Below are positions 11,990 through 23,500 of a stretch of DNA of 64,000 nucleotides, in pieces; the stretch's first letter is position 1, and each line of letters starts with the position of its first letter. Below the pieces are notes generated by a model. That model made no database searches and was not told the origin of the DNA. It saw only the letters and a list, made by a program, of their open reading frames with translations. The position numbers were made by a program, and so were the translations under genes. The DNA is taken from positions 50,338,443 to 50,402,442 of the forward strand of contig CP136068.1 of assembly GCA_032622095.1 (NCBI GenBank). Direction: 5' to 3'. This DNA comes from Siphonodentalium dalli. Lineage: Eukaryota > Mollusca > Scaphopoda > Gadilida > Siphonodentaliidae.

Positions 11990-14335
11990 TAGCAAAGTTA
12001 CCCGGCGTTACCCAGGTTAAAGTGATGTGAAACCCTCTGCTGTGGACATATAGTGGGAATAGAGAAAACCCTTGCTCAAATTGTTACACATATTCTCATA
12101 AATTGTATATCCAAATGGCATCACAAAGCGTCATTATTATACATGGAATATAAGTTGTGGCCCACCTTGCGTGGTTGTCATTTAGTTTATCACGAATAAT
12201 TCGTCCCATTGGGCAGATGTACCCTTGTCAGATGCCAGTTTTGGAGGATCCTGAAAAGTCATGTCCTACTGACTGTCCTTTCGTTATCACAGAAGAAACT
12301 AAGACTGCACACTGTGACCACTATTTTTGAACAGGCCTTCTATGCATTTCCCTATCACTTGACAAATTGTATCTTTTTTTGTGGAAAATATCTTGAATTG
12401 GACAAACTTAATTGTGTTATAACACATTATCTATTATAATATGCCACCCTTTGACGGTATGACGGTGCCTCCGTTTGCAAGCACATATGCATAGCTTAAA
12501 TAAAAGGATAAATATACTTTCAATGCTTTCTTCTATGTATCTATTTTTGCTAGCTGACTATATGAATGCCGAGAAGACATAATTGTTCAAGAGCCTTAAT
12601 TCGGTCACCATTTGTGAAATTTGAACGCCAAAAACTCATTAGAACAAATTATGGAGATGACTATATATAACTTTGGTGGACATCGGCTACTAAAACATTC
12701 TTATCAATGTTAGTGACCCTCTTCTCTCCACCCTAACCCAAAATGGCACCAAATGTGGCGTCTTTAACCCACATGATTTGATTCCTCACATCAATGAAAA
12801 AGAACGTGTATTAAATTGGTGGAAATTAGTGTTAAACATATTTGTATCAGCTTCGGTGCCACTCCCCTCCCCATTCATGAATCGACGGCGCCTTTTTTGA
12901 CACATCTAAACCATTAGACTCCTGATATAATGGCGATGATTATATATAATTGTGGTGGTAATTGACAACTAAACAAATTCGTATCAAATGTAGAGCCCGC
13001 GTCTATTTCTCACACAAAAGGCACCAATTTGGCGTGTTTAAATCATACGATTAGATTCATCGTATCATGGATAAGAATGTGTATAAATTTGGTGGATATC
13101 GGCTCTAAAAGAAATTCTTTTTGTATATCAATTCCCTCCGTTCACCCCTGACTCGAATGGCGCCATATCATGCAGATGATTATGTATAAGTTTGGTGGAA
13201 ATCGGTGAGAAAATATTTCATCATTTTTGCTGTCCCTCCACTTTTCTGTCCCTAACACCAACAGCGTAATATTAAAACGTTTAACCACACCATTATCTTC
13301 CTCGAAAACAGTTATCCCAATTAGACACCTTTATAAATTTGGAGCCATCTAGATAGCCCATGTGAAGCTCAACATATTCTCGCGCACATAATCAACAAAT
13401 GTGCAAATAGGTTCATATTGGATAATTTGATTCTGAAATAAGCAGACAATGGACTAATATCCGTTATTCCGTTCCATGGTGCAGGCCACAGTGAAAACAC
13501 TTTTTAAAGAGGTTACACCCGATAATTCGTGACTTGGTTTATTTGTGTCATTGTCCGCACATAATAAACATATAATGAAGTCATTATGAGTCGATAATGC
13601 GACATTATCAACTCAAAATGAGGGGATTCTAAGCAGATTATCGACCTAAAACAAATTATATTATAAGCAGATCATGTGCATGTTTTCTGGAGAACAGGCT
13701 GCGGAGTTATAAATAACACAGACAGACATATTCGCAAATATAGACACCAAATGTGGCGTCTTTGACCCACACGATTTGACTCTTTGTATCATTGGAGTAA
13801 AAGTGTATGAATTTGGTGGAAATTGGCACTAAACAGACCCACCATTAGACTTCTGATATCATGGGAATGGTTATCTATAAGTTTGGTGGTAATTGGCGAC
13901 TGAACACAGTCTTGTCAGATTCATTGCCCGCCCACCCGATCTGCCACCCAGCCGGCACCAATGTTTCATCTTTAATTCAAACGATTAGATTATCATCGAG
14001 AAGAATGTGTATCAATTTGGTGGAAATCGTCGCTAAAAATATTTTTATCAATTTTGTGCCCCTCTCCCCTCCGCGAGCCCCTGACTCGAACGGCGGCATT
14101 GTTTGACATCTTTCAACCACACCATTCGATTCCTAATCATGGAGATGATTATATATAAGTTTGGTGGAAATCGGCGACAATTGTTTTGTATTGCCCCTCC
14201 CCTTTTCCTGCCCCTGACAAAAACAGCGTCACTTTAGAAAATTCTAACCCGCACCATTATCTTCATCGTAAAAAAATATCCCTCATGACGTGGACAGTGC
14301 CTCTACAATCTGGACTCATTCATACCCCCGGGTAC
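11990..14335 (+). repeat. Degenerate interspersed array of ~110-145-bp units
   Basis: It starts with AGCAAAGTTACCCGGCGTTA, a motif I know from dispersed invertebrate repeats. From about 12640 to 14240 the landmark TATAAGTTTGGTGGAAATCG and variants recurs roughly ten times (near 12673, 12818, 12950, 13088, 13190, 13328, 13812, 13882, 14017, 14160). It alternates with CCCCTCCCC-type blocks and a CCATTAGATTC-type block. Copies are strongly diverged, so the array is old. Around 13690-13740 a CTGCGGAGTTATAAATAACA / ACAGACAGACATATTCGCAA segment resembles sequence near 25975-26010. No gene. Confidence 0.7.
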
Positions 14336-14929
14336 CAATTATCCTATAGCAGCTAGTATAGCAGAATTACTGGTAATTATGTTGTGCGTTGCGGTATATA
14401 CCATTGTTCTCAGCGCGGCTGCTGTCAATCGTGTTATGTAAGATTGCGTGATAGACTATGTAATCTGTAGTTAAACTTTTATCTTACAAATTTGGACTCA
14501 ATACTTTCATATTAATAGCAAATTGTGATTTATATTACAATTTCTTTACAGTTTGACCCATCAGCCGGAGAAATCGGATAGTAAACACTGAAGTTATGAT
14601 ATAATATTAAAAATATTATGATAGTCAATCGATAAGTCTAGTCTACAGCATAGGCTTTGCTCTTTGCTACTATGGTGCCGCTGAAACTCTCAGTTTGTTG
14701 AACGAACGGTTGATTATGATGGAGCTAAAACGCGGGAGTGGGGTCGGGGTGATTGTATATCAATAACATTAAGAAATATGCCATTCCGACATCAGTATAT
14801 AACTTAAGTCGGACAAACATTGCAGGACTGTTTAACTCTTTCGCTCGTTGCTTCGTTAAAAGCGTGACTATATATGACCAATGTTTTATCATCTTCCAGT
14901 TTTGTTGGAGTGCATGGAGTAAAATTCGT

Positions 14930-14960
14930 GGCGGGCGGGGGTGGGGGGGGGGGGGGTGGT
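14930..14960 (+). repeat. Poly-G tract
   Basis: GGCGGGCGGGGGT is followed by a run of more than ten G and then GGTGG. Four or more G-runs of three or longer in under 35 bases fit a possible G-quadruplex on the plus strand. It may equally be plain simple-sequence slippage. Confidence 0.8.
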
Positions 14961-16240
14961 AGAATCAACGAAACTGTAAGCTTGTGTTTAGTGTAAACTA
15001 ATTTTAACGGATTGACTACTAAGTACTAGTTTGGTAAAATCAGATTTGTTTCAACGAATATTATACATGGAAAAACAATAAATAATAAAAACAGTTCATA
15101 ACAAATCACTTGAATCTAATTGAATGGCCAACGATGTCCAGGAAATCCACCATGCTCTCCTTCCCGCTGTCGAAGTCAACACAGTTTGTGTAGCTTGTTT
15201 TTGAGCGCTCTTTGATGGTGGTTCACCTAGTCTTAGTCGCTCGATATCGATCAGTCTGCGGACTAAGTTACCATATTAATTACACGGCATGTAAGAATTA
15301 ATATTCTAAAATGTTCTTTGCAAAATTTTAAATATCAAATTAAACGCTCTTTATATATTAACTTTGATTTTTAAGAGATCTCGACCCTGTTATTATCTTT
15401 GATATTAAGAGAGCCTGTTAACCTGAACATGTACATCCGCGACTCAAATTACTTATTTTTCTATATATTATCGATATTAGATTTATAGAAATTGACGGAC
15501 AGTACCCGTTTAAACACGATCACATTACACTGTTCATAACGTAAAATACGGTTATATATTATTTATTTACTTATTACCATATTATTGACTATTAACTACA
15601 TATAAGACAAATCTTATATCAAGATAAATTGTTTTCTTTGCAAAATTAGAAATACAAAATCAAACGCTCTTTATAGCATTAACATGTCTATAATTCACAC
15701 TTTGATAACAATAGTCACAACAATGACATTGTTTTTTCAAAGTTGATGTCACAAGGGATCGTCCAAACAGGCTTTCATGTTTGTCAAAACGCGCTCTCAT
15801 GTTTGTCAAAACATAATATGTATTGGGAATAAAATATTGTTTACACCAATATCTACGGAGTTGACATCGCTTGAGTAGAGAGAGAGATTATTTATTCCTC
15901 CTTAACCATGCAGGCTTTACTGACCAGTCAAAACATTCTTTGATATCCGCGATAAAGGATTCAGCATAAAGCATTTTATGAGCAGGGGAAATGTCCGGTG
16001 GGTAAATATCTGGGTGGGGAAATAATTAGTATACATATAAAAACTATCATCGATCAAAATATTATTTCCGAAAACAAACCAATACAGAGACGATTCACAG
16101 TGCCAGCTAAGTCAAGTCAATTTACGACCTGACAATACAAGGACAACATCTTAATGCATGCGCTAGACAAACATCCGATGGCGACCACTGTATACGGTGC
16201 ATTGGTGTACTGGGGATTAACAGTAGTTATATAATACACT
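14961..16240. repeat. AT-rich interval with two direct copies of a dispersed repeat
   Basis: A block reading TTCTTTGCAAAATT, then AAATATCAAATTAAACGCTC, then TTTATA..ATTAAC occurs at about 15312-15362 and again at about 15633-15685. The core AATAAAGAGCGTT (or its inverse) also occurs near 19118 and 20486, so this is a dispersed family. No gene is visible; frames are short and AT-driven. Confidence 0.55.
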
Positions 16241-16243
16241 ACA

Positions 16244-16292
16244 CTGTACACATAATTAGTACACCCGCAGTGTACTGATTATGTGTACAGTC
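16244..16292. repeat. Short inverted repeat (hairpin)
   Basis: ACTGTACACATAATTAGTAC is followed after CACCCGCA by its near-perfect inverse GTACTGATTATGTGTACAGT. This makes a ~20-bp stem with a small loop. Partial further copies of GTGTACA lie just downstream (to 16318). Confidence 0.85.
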
Positions 16293-16989
16293 TAGTGTAT
16301 TGGTCATGTGTACACATACTAATAATAATACTACTGACTCACTGTACCGTGTGACCACACTCCCTGGTCAAGTTGTCTTGCTAATATGCTTTGACTTTTT
16401 ACTTAATAATTTGGCCGGTATATTGGTAGTGCTAAATAAGCTTTTTCCAAAAAACGGGGGTTCGTGGTGGGGTCTGAATTCGGTGCTATGCAGCTCGAGA
16501 CGACGGCGTAATTAGGGTTGAAAATCAGTACATGTGGTCTTATATGAACATAGCATAATGTTGTCAAGAAATATATATATGACTATATAGGGTCATACAT
16601 CCATGTCTGATAAGAGAGGGGGCACCAAGCCCGTGGAACCCAATTCAACACGTAACAGCCCATCCCTGTAGGAATATGATCAATGCTGATGTCTAGCCTT
16701 CATGTAGTGGGCCCATGATAACATCTCAGTTAATTTACATGCACGCAACTCAGTGATAGGTTTTCTCACAGTGAAGCTTTTTCCAAAGACGGGGGTGGCG
16801 GGGTCTGAATTCGGTGCTATCACTTGAAACGCTGGGATATTTCCACGCTGTATAGGCAGAACCTTGAATAGTCTTTTATGTATAGTGTATAGACGACGAC
16901 TGACAGAGAAACAGAGGATTTGTATTCACAAGTGGGAAATGTTAAGTTGAAATAAGCAAAATGGATAATACAGTTAAGAAGGAGACCTA

Positions 16990-17202
16990 CAGTAATTCTC
17001 TAATTAATGGACTCCTTAACCACAACAGAATTATGGGTAATTTTTCACGATTTAGTCAGGAATATGGGTTGCTGCCATTCATCGGAAAGCTCTCCCCGAG
17101 AGCTTTCCGATGAATGGCAACAAGCCATATTTCTGACTAAATCCTGAAAAATTACCCATAATTATGTTGTGGTTAAGGAGTCCATTAATTAGAGCATTAC
17201 TG
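16990..17202. mobile_element. TA-flanked foldback MITE, copy 1 (Tc1/mariner-type)
   Basis: Almost the whole 213-bp element is one hairpin: arms of about 100 bp face each other around CTCTCCCCGAGAG. The ends read CAGTAATTCTCTAA and the inverse of CAGTAATGCTCTAA, with the dinucleotide TA directly outside each end (16988-16989, 17203-17204). TA duplication with a CAGT terminus fits Tc1/mariner or pogo-type non-autonomous elements. The second copy at 34044-34221 shares both ends and the inner ACCACA(A/G)CAGAATTATGG and GATTTAGTC blocks. Confidence 0.85.
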
Positions 17203-17309
17203 TATTTATTGGATGGAAATGTTCAGATAACAAGTTTTAAAAAACGGCATATGGCCGCTTGTTGGGCTTATTACCTGAACATTTCCTAAGAGAACTACCT
17301 GTTAATCGA

Positions 17310-17475
17310 TAATTTAGTAAAGAATTGAAGCCAGATGTCATATTCTTGCACGCAAGTGGAAACGATATATCGGCGACATCGAAGACACGAGATATCGTCG
17401 ACGCCATCCTCGCCATAATGAAAACAAATCAATGCAATTGGGACCAGGGTTCTTGTGGGCGAGTTGAATCAGTGT
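17310..17475 (+). pseudogene. SGNH-hydrolase-like gene fragment, N-terminal half
   Basis: The plus-strand frame (open from about 17304) reads FSKELKPDVIFLHASGNDIS and then TRDIVDAILAIMKT. PDVIxLHxxGNDI is the central block of SGNH/GDSL-type esterase-like proteins, the Asn lying in the conserved GND. After GSCGRV (about 17455) similarity to that fold fades. The matching C-terminal half lies just downstream but on the opposite strand (17520-17723), so the gene is broken by an inversion. I know this domain mainly from large invertebrate repeat families. Family by recognition, not alignment. Confidence 0.55.
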
Positions 17476-17723
17476 CTTCGCAAGGCGTTTCTTTTCGTGC
17501 GAAAATACTTCTGGGTGCCACACATGCCGGATTCACTCGATACTGACAGATGTACTTTATCCTTGGTGCTATTTATATAGTCTCTTGGAAACCGGATGTT
17601 TTCGAACACAATGTAATCTTGCTTTAGCGCTTTCTTGAGTTTCCGGTTGATGGCGGTCCTTTGTCGCAGGAATTCTTTCAAGGTCAAGCCTGGGGATTTG
17701 GTGTCATCCGGAATCCGATACAG
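17469..17723 (-). pseudogene. SGNH-hydrolase-like gene fragment, C-terminal half, inverted
   Basis: On the minus strand the frame reads LTLKEFLRQRTAINRKLKKA, then IRFPRDYI, then DKVHLSVSSESGM and KYFRTKR. In SGNH proteins of this sort a LRxRxxINxxL helix, a P-rich strand and a terminal D-x-VHLS block (carrying the catalytic Asp-x-x-His) come in this order. So this is the natural continuation of the plus-strand fragment at 17310, now reversed. The breakpoint lies near 17470-17530. At about 17724 the fragment joins directly to the 515-bp satellite, in CATGCTCACGTATGGAGTG. The rest of the predicted frame up to 17867 is satellite sequence and not part of the gene. Confidence 0.55.
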
Positions 17724-18970
17724 CATGCTCACGTATGGAGTGTCGAAACTGTTATCACCAGGTGATATTATTGAACAAATATTTAAAGGATATCTCGTTT
17801 TTTTAATTTTTAATTTATTCCAATTTAATTTAAAATTAAACATAAAATCGAAAAGATGGATGTACAAGGAGCATGGTTACAGGGTGGGATAACACGATTA
17901 CCGTTTATATATTTTTAAGGACGTGAATTTGGAGATATTCAGCCCAATATAGTTTGCAACAGAATCGCGAGTATGGTTCGAAAACCACCTTATATAGTTG
18001 CGGACAAGAACTACGCTCCTCACATGTGTCGATTGCGAGTTCTGTCGACATGTATATGTCGTGGGGTATATCAACATGGCAAATGCATTCGAACCGGCGT
18101 CATTTGCGCTTCAATTCTACTGATAAAACAGAGCAAATCTTAAGTGCGGTTTGAAATCCCCGGGTACACCGATGTATAGTTTAGTTCTGAATATTCTGAG
18201 TTTTGCGTCATATTTTCGGACAAGTGTCACGTTTGTCCAAAACGAACAAACGGCGGGTTGTCGACATATATATGTCGTGGGGTGTATCACCATTACATAG
18301 CGATTCGAACCGGCGTCATGTGCGCTTTTATTCTACCGATAAACACAGCAAAACGTAGGTGCGGTTTGAAACCCCCAGGTAGATTTGATGTGAATGTTCT
18401 GTGTTTTTCACTAAGAATTCATCAATCTGATCGAATTGAGTGTGCTCACGTATGGAGTGTCGACACTGTTATGACCAGGTGATATTATTGAACAAATATT
18501 TAAAGGATATCTCGTTTTTTTTATTTTAAATTTATTCAAATTTAATTTAAAATTAAACATAAAATCGAAAAGATGGATGTACAAGGAGCATGGTTACCTT
18601 CGCTCATATATACAGGGTGGAATAACACGGTTACCGTTTATATATTGCTAAGGACGTGAATTTGGAGATATTCAGCCCAATATAGTTTGCAACAGAATCG
18701 CGAGTATGGTTCGAAAACCACCTTAGTTGGGGACAAGAACTACGCTCCTCACATGTGTCGATTGCGAGTTCTGTCGACATGTATATGTTGTGGGGTATAT
18801 CACCATGGCAAATACATTCGAACCGGCGTCATTTGCACTTCAATTCTACTGAAAAACAGAGCAAATCTCAAGTGCGGTTTGAAACCCCCGGGTTCACCGA
18901 TGTATAGTTTAGTTCTGAGTTTTGCGTCTTATTTTCGGACAAGTGTCACGTTTGTCCAAAACGAACAAAA
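17724..18970 (+). repeat. 515/718-bp satellite, forward-oriented arm
   Basis: This arm has the same sequence as the large block at 20590-25172 but in the opposite orientation. The landmark TGCTCACGTATGGAGTGTCG occurs at about 17728 and again at about 18443, roughly one 718-bp unit apart, and a further partial unit runs to about 18970. A 74-codon frame at 18258-18482 matches the frame repeated in the reverse arm. The left edge abuts the inverted SGNH fragment. Confidence 0.88.
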
Positions 18971-19030
18971 GCCATGTGTTCGACCTAGGACTAGTATACA
19001 TACCATGTGTTCGACCTGGGACTAGTATAC
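18970..19030 (+). repeat. Two-copy short tandem repeat
   Basis: CCATGTGTTCGACCTAGGAC and TAGTATACATA are repeated once with one base changed (GACCTGGGAC). This gives about 43 bp per copy, directly at the end of the forward satellite arm. Confidence 0.85.
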
Positions 19031-20588
19031 TTATATACGTATAGTATATATTGGTCCCTGGTTCGACATGGAATAGAAAAGAGCGTTCTATAAGTGTATT
19101 CCTTATATTGTATTAATAAAGAGCGTTAAATTCATATCTGTCCGAAAAATTGAAAACATCTGGAAATCGCAAGTGTTTTTAAAATCATAGGAAGGCTGAA
19201 TACCAATATTTTGTATAATATGCAGTCAACACATCTTATACCTTCAAATTGACGTAGAGGAAATTTGGAAGCTCGATGAGCCATGTTCGTTTAAGGAGGT
19301 GTATTCATAATTCAAACAATTGTGTCGGAACAGTTAAAATGACAGAAAATTCCACTGCTTCTATTTCCCATATAAATTGAAAAGATAGTTATTTCGTTGA
19401 TTTGTAGAGATTCGAACTGGGTACTAAAACTTCTGGAGTAGGCAAAGCACTTTAACCACAAAGCTTGTATCAATTGTCTTAGAAATGTGACGACAACCTC
19501 ATGTCCGTTCAATTGTGGAAATATGCAGATATTGTTGAAATTATTGTAAAAACTACAATATTTGATTATTAGACTTACCTGATTTAAATACGAATTGCTG
19601 CTGTGCGTTGATGCGTAAATCTTCTATTTGAAGAGATCAAAATGTGCAGTCGTGCACAGATGGGATGCATGTATCTATGCCACTGATTAAAGAACTCCGA
19701 AGGTTTCAGATAGAGTTAATATATAGACAAACATAAACGCCCTTTATCACATCTCTCCCTCCCCTCTACCTCTCTCGAAAATCTGTGAACGGAGTATATG
19801 TGCGCATTTTCTACAAATATAGTACCATAATAGGCAATTATTATGATACTCTAAATGCAATATTTATGACCAAAAAATGTTGCTGAATTTATTTTTTTAT
19901 ATATTTTAAAATATTATTTTGCGAAAACCCGTGCCAATTAATTTTCTTAAATATGCGAGACTGAAAAACAAAGTGAATAATATTGTATCCATAAGTTGTT
20001 ATGGACTCTTTTTGGTCGGGGTTTTGTTTTCGTATTATTATTATAGCAGAAAAAGTCACATCGTCGTTGTACTGATTATAATTCATCCAAGCAAAGAGGG
20101 ACCCAATCTACAAAGAGACCGCCAAACAATATAGGCTGGTAATAGTCATAATTACATAACGAGTAGTTAGATGTCTGTCTCGATAATGTATGGGTTGTTC
20201 ATTGCCATCGATTACATAACGGGATTAAGTATCTCGATACTGTAGACGGACAGTACAAATACACAGGTTGTTGTTCGTTTTATTTTTGTGACTATAGAAT
20301 GCCTGAATTTAAATGAGATATACTGAGTAGATATAACGTTAAAAATATATCTTTAATAACACCATCAAAGATATGGAAAAGTTATGCATGTAATAAGTTT
20401 TTTCCAGGAGAGCAAAATGTATATGTTAGTGTTATTTCTGTTCTAGGTTCATGCTTTCGTTTTCAGAAATGTGTGAAGACGATGTAATAAAGAGCGTTTT
20501 CTAATATAATAATACTATCCTGTTCCATTGACGATTTTGTTTTCACGTGTATTGTCCTGATAATTGTCGTGTATCAATGGCGGCAATT
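19031..20588. other. Interval between the two inverted satellite arms
   Basis: There is no supported protein gene. AATAAAGAGCGTT cores (19118, 20486) belong to the dispersed family also seen near 15340. Near 20140-20240 the block CATAATTACATAACGAGTAG and CGATTACATAACGGGATTAA forms a loose duplication. A tRNA-like relic lies at 19393-19470. Frames at 19889-20134 overlap on both strands and lack domains. Confidence 0.5.
19393..19470 (-). other. tRNA-like relic (possible tRNA-derived SINE head)
   Basis: On the minus strand, AAGCTTTGTGGTTAAAGTGC resembles an A box with a TGGTTA D-loop. About 40 bases later CAGTTCGAATCTC resembles the B box GGTTCGAATCC. Spacing is right for a type 2 promoter, but the stems do not close well, so it is not a functional tRNA. 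In invertebrates such heads usually belong to old SINE copies. Confidence 0.4.
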
Positions 20589-23500
20589 ATTTGTCCTTCA
20601 CATGTGAGGAGCGTAGTTCTTGTCCGCAACTAAGGTGGTTTTCGAACCATACTCGCGATTCTGTTGCAAACAATATTGGGCTGAATATCTCCAAATTCAC
20701 GTCCTTGGCCATATATAAACGGCAATCGTGTTATCCCACCCTGTATATACGAGCGAAGGTAACCATGCTCCTTGTACATCCATCTTTTCGATTTTATGTT
20801 TAATTTTAAATTAAATTTGAATAAATTTAAAATAAAAAAAACGAGATATCCTTTAAATATTTGTTCAATAATATCTCCTGGTCATAACAGTGTCGACATT
20901 CCATACGTGAGCACACTCAATTCGGTCAGATTGATGAATTCTTAGTGTAAAACACCGAACATTCACATCAAGTCTACCCGGGGGTTTCAAACCGCACCTA
21001 CGTTTTGCTGTGTTTATCGGTAGAATAAAAGCGCACATGACGCCGGTTCGAATCGCTATGTAATGGTGATACACCCCACGACATATATATGTCGACAACC
21101 CGCAGTTTGTCCGTTTTGGACAAACGTGACACTTGTCCGAAAATAAGACGTAAAACTCAGAATATAGTCGCGATTCTGTTGCAAACTATATTGGGCTGAA
21201 TATCTCCAAATTCACGTCCTTGGCCATATATAAACGGCAATCGTGTTATCCCACCCTGTATAAACGAGCGAAGGTAAACATGCTCCTTGTACATCCATCT
21301 TTTCGATTTTATGTTTAATTTTAAATTAAATTTGAATAAATTTAAAATTAAAAAAACGAGATATCCTTTAAATATTTGTTCAATAATATCACCTGGTCAT
21401 AACAGTGTCGACATTCCATACGTGAGCACACACAATTCGATCAGATTGATGAATTCTTAGTGTAAAACACCGAACATTCACATCAAGTCTACCCGGGGGT
21501 TTCAAACCGCACCTAAGATTTGCTGTGTTTATCGGTAGAATAAAAGCGCATATGACGCCGGTTCGAATCGTTATGTAACGGTGATACACCCCACGACATA
21601 TATATGTCGACAACCCGCAGTTTGTTCGTTTTGGACAAACGTGACACTTGTCCGAAAATAAGACGTAAAACTCAGAATATTCACATCAAGTCTACCCGGG
21701 GGTTTCAAACCGCACCTAAGTTTTGCTGTGTTTATCGGTAGAATAAAAGCGCACATGACGCCGGTTCGAATCGCTATGTAATGGTGATACACCCCACGAC
21801 ATATATTTGTCGACAACCCGCCGTTTGTTCGTTTTGGACAAACGTGACACTTGTCCGAAAATAAGACGTAAAACTCAGAATATACTCGCGATTCTGTTGC
21901 AAACTATATTGGGCTGAATATCTCCAAATTCACGTCATTGGCCATATATAAACGGCAATCGTGTTATCCCACCCTGTATATACGAGCGAAAGTAACCATG
22001 CTCCTTGTACATCCATCTTTTCGATTTTATGTTTAATTTTAAATTAAATTTGAATAAATTTAAAATTAAAAAAACGAGATATCCTTTAAATATTTGTTCA
22101 ATAATATCACCTGGTCATAACAGTGTCGACATTCCATACGTGAGCACACTCAATTCGATCAGATTGATGAATTCTTAGTGTAAAACACCGAACATTCACA
22201 TCAAGTCTACCTGGGGGTTTCAAACCGTACCTACGTTTTGCTGTGTTTATCGGTAGAATAAAAGTGCACATGACGCCGGTTCGAATCGCTATGTAATGGT
22301 GATACACCCCACGACATATATATGTCGACAACCCGCAGTTTGTTCGTTTTGGACAAACGTGACACTTGTCCGAAAATAAGACGTAAAACTCAGAATATTC
22401 ACATCAAGTCTACTCGGGGGTTTCAAACCGCACCTAAGTTTTGCTGTGTTTATCGGTAGAATAAAAGCGCGCATGACGCCGGTTCGAATCGCTATGTAAT
22501 GGTGATACACCCCACGACATATATTTGTCGACAACCCGCAGTTTGTTCGTTTTGGACAAACGTGACACTTGTCCGAAAATAAGACGTAAAACTCAGAATA
22601 TAGTCGCGATTCTGTTGCAAACAATATTGGGCTGAATATCTCCAAATTCACGTCATTGGCCATATATAAACGGCAATCGTGGTATCCCACCCTGTGTATA
22701 CGAGCGAAGGTAACCATGCTCCTTGTACATCCATATTTTCGATTTTATGTTTAATTTTAAATTAAATTTGAATAAATTTAAAATTAAAAAAACGAGATAT
22801 CCTTTAAATATTTGTTCAATAATATCACCTGGTCATAACAGTGTCGACATTCCATACGTGAGCACACTCAATTCTGTCAGATTGATGAATTCTTAGTGTA
22901 AAACACCGAACATTCACATCAAGTCTACCCGGGGGTTTCAAACCGCACCTACGTTTTGCTGTGTTTATCGGTAGAATAAAAGCGCACATGACGCCGGTTC
23001 GAATCGCTATGTAATGGTGATACACCCCACGACATATATATGTCGACAACCCGCAGTTTGTTCGTTTTGGACAAACGTGACACTTGTCCGAAAATAAGAC
23101 GTAAAACTCAGAATATAGTCGCGATTCTGTTGCAAACTATATTGGGCTGAATATCTCCAAATTCACGTCCTTGGCCATATATAAACGGCAATCGTGTTAT
23201 CCCACCCTGTATATACGAGCGAAGGTAACCATGCTCCTTGTACATCCATCTTTTCGATTTTATGTTTAATTTTAAATTAAATTTGAATAAATTTAAAATA
23301 AAAAAAACGAGATATCCTTTAAATATTTGTTCAATAATATCTCCTGGTCATAACAGTGTCGACATTCCATACGTGAGCACACTCAATTCGGTCAGATTGA
23401 TGAATTCTTAGTGTAAAACACCGAACATTCACATCAAGTCTACCCGGGGGTTTCAAACCGCACCTACGTTTTGCTGTGTTTATCGGTAGAATAAAAGCGC

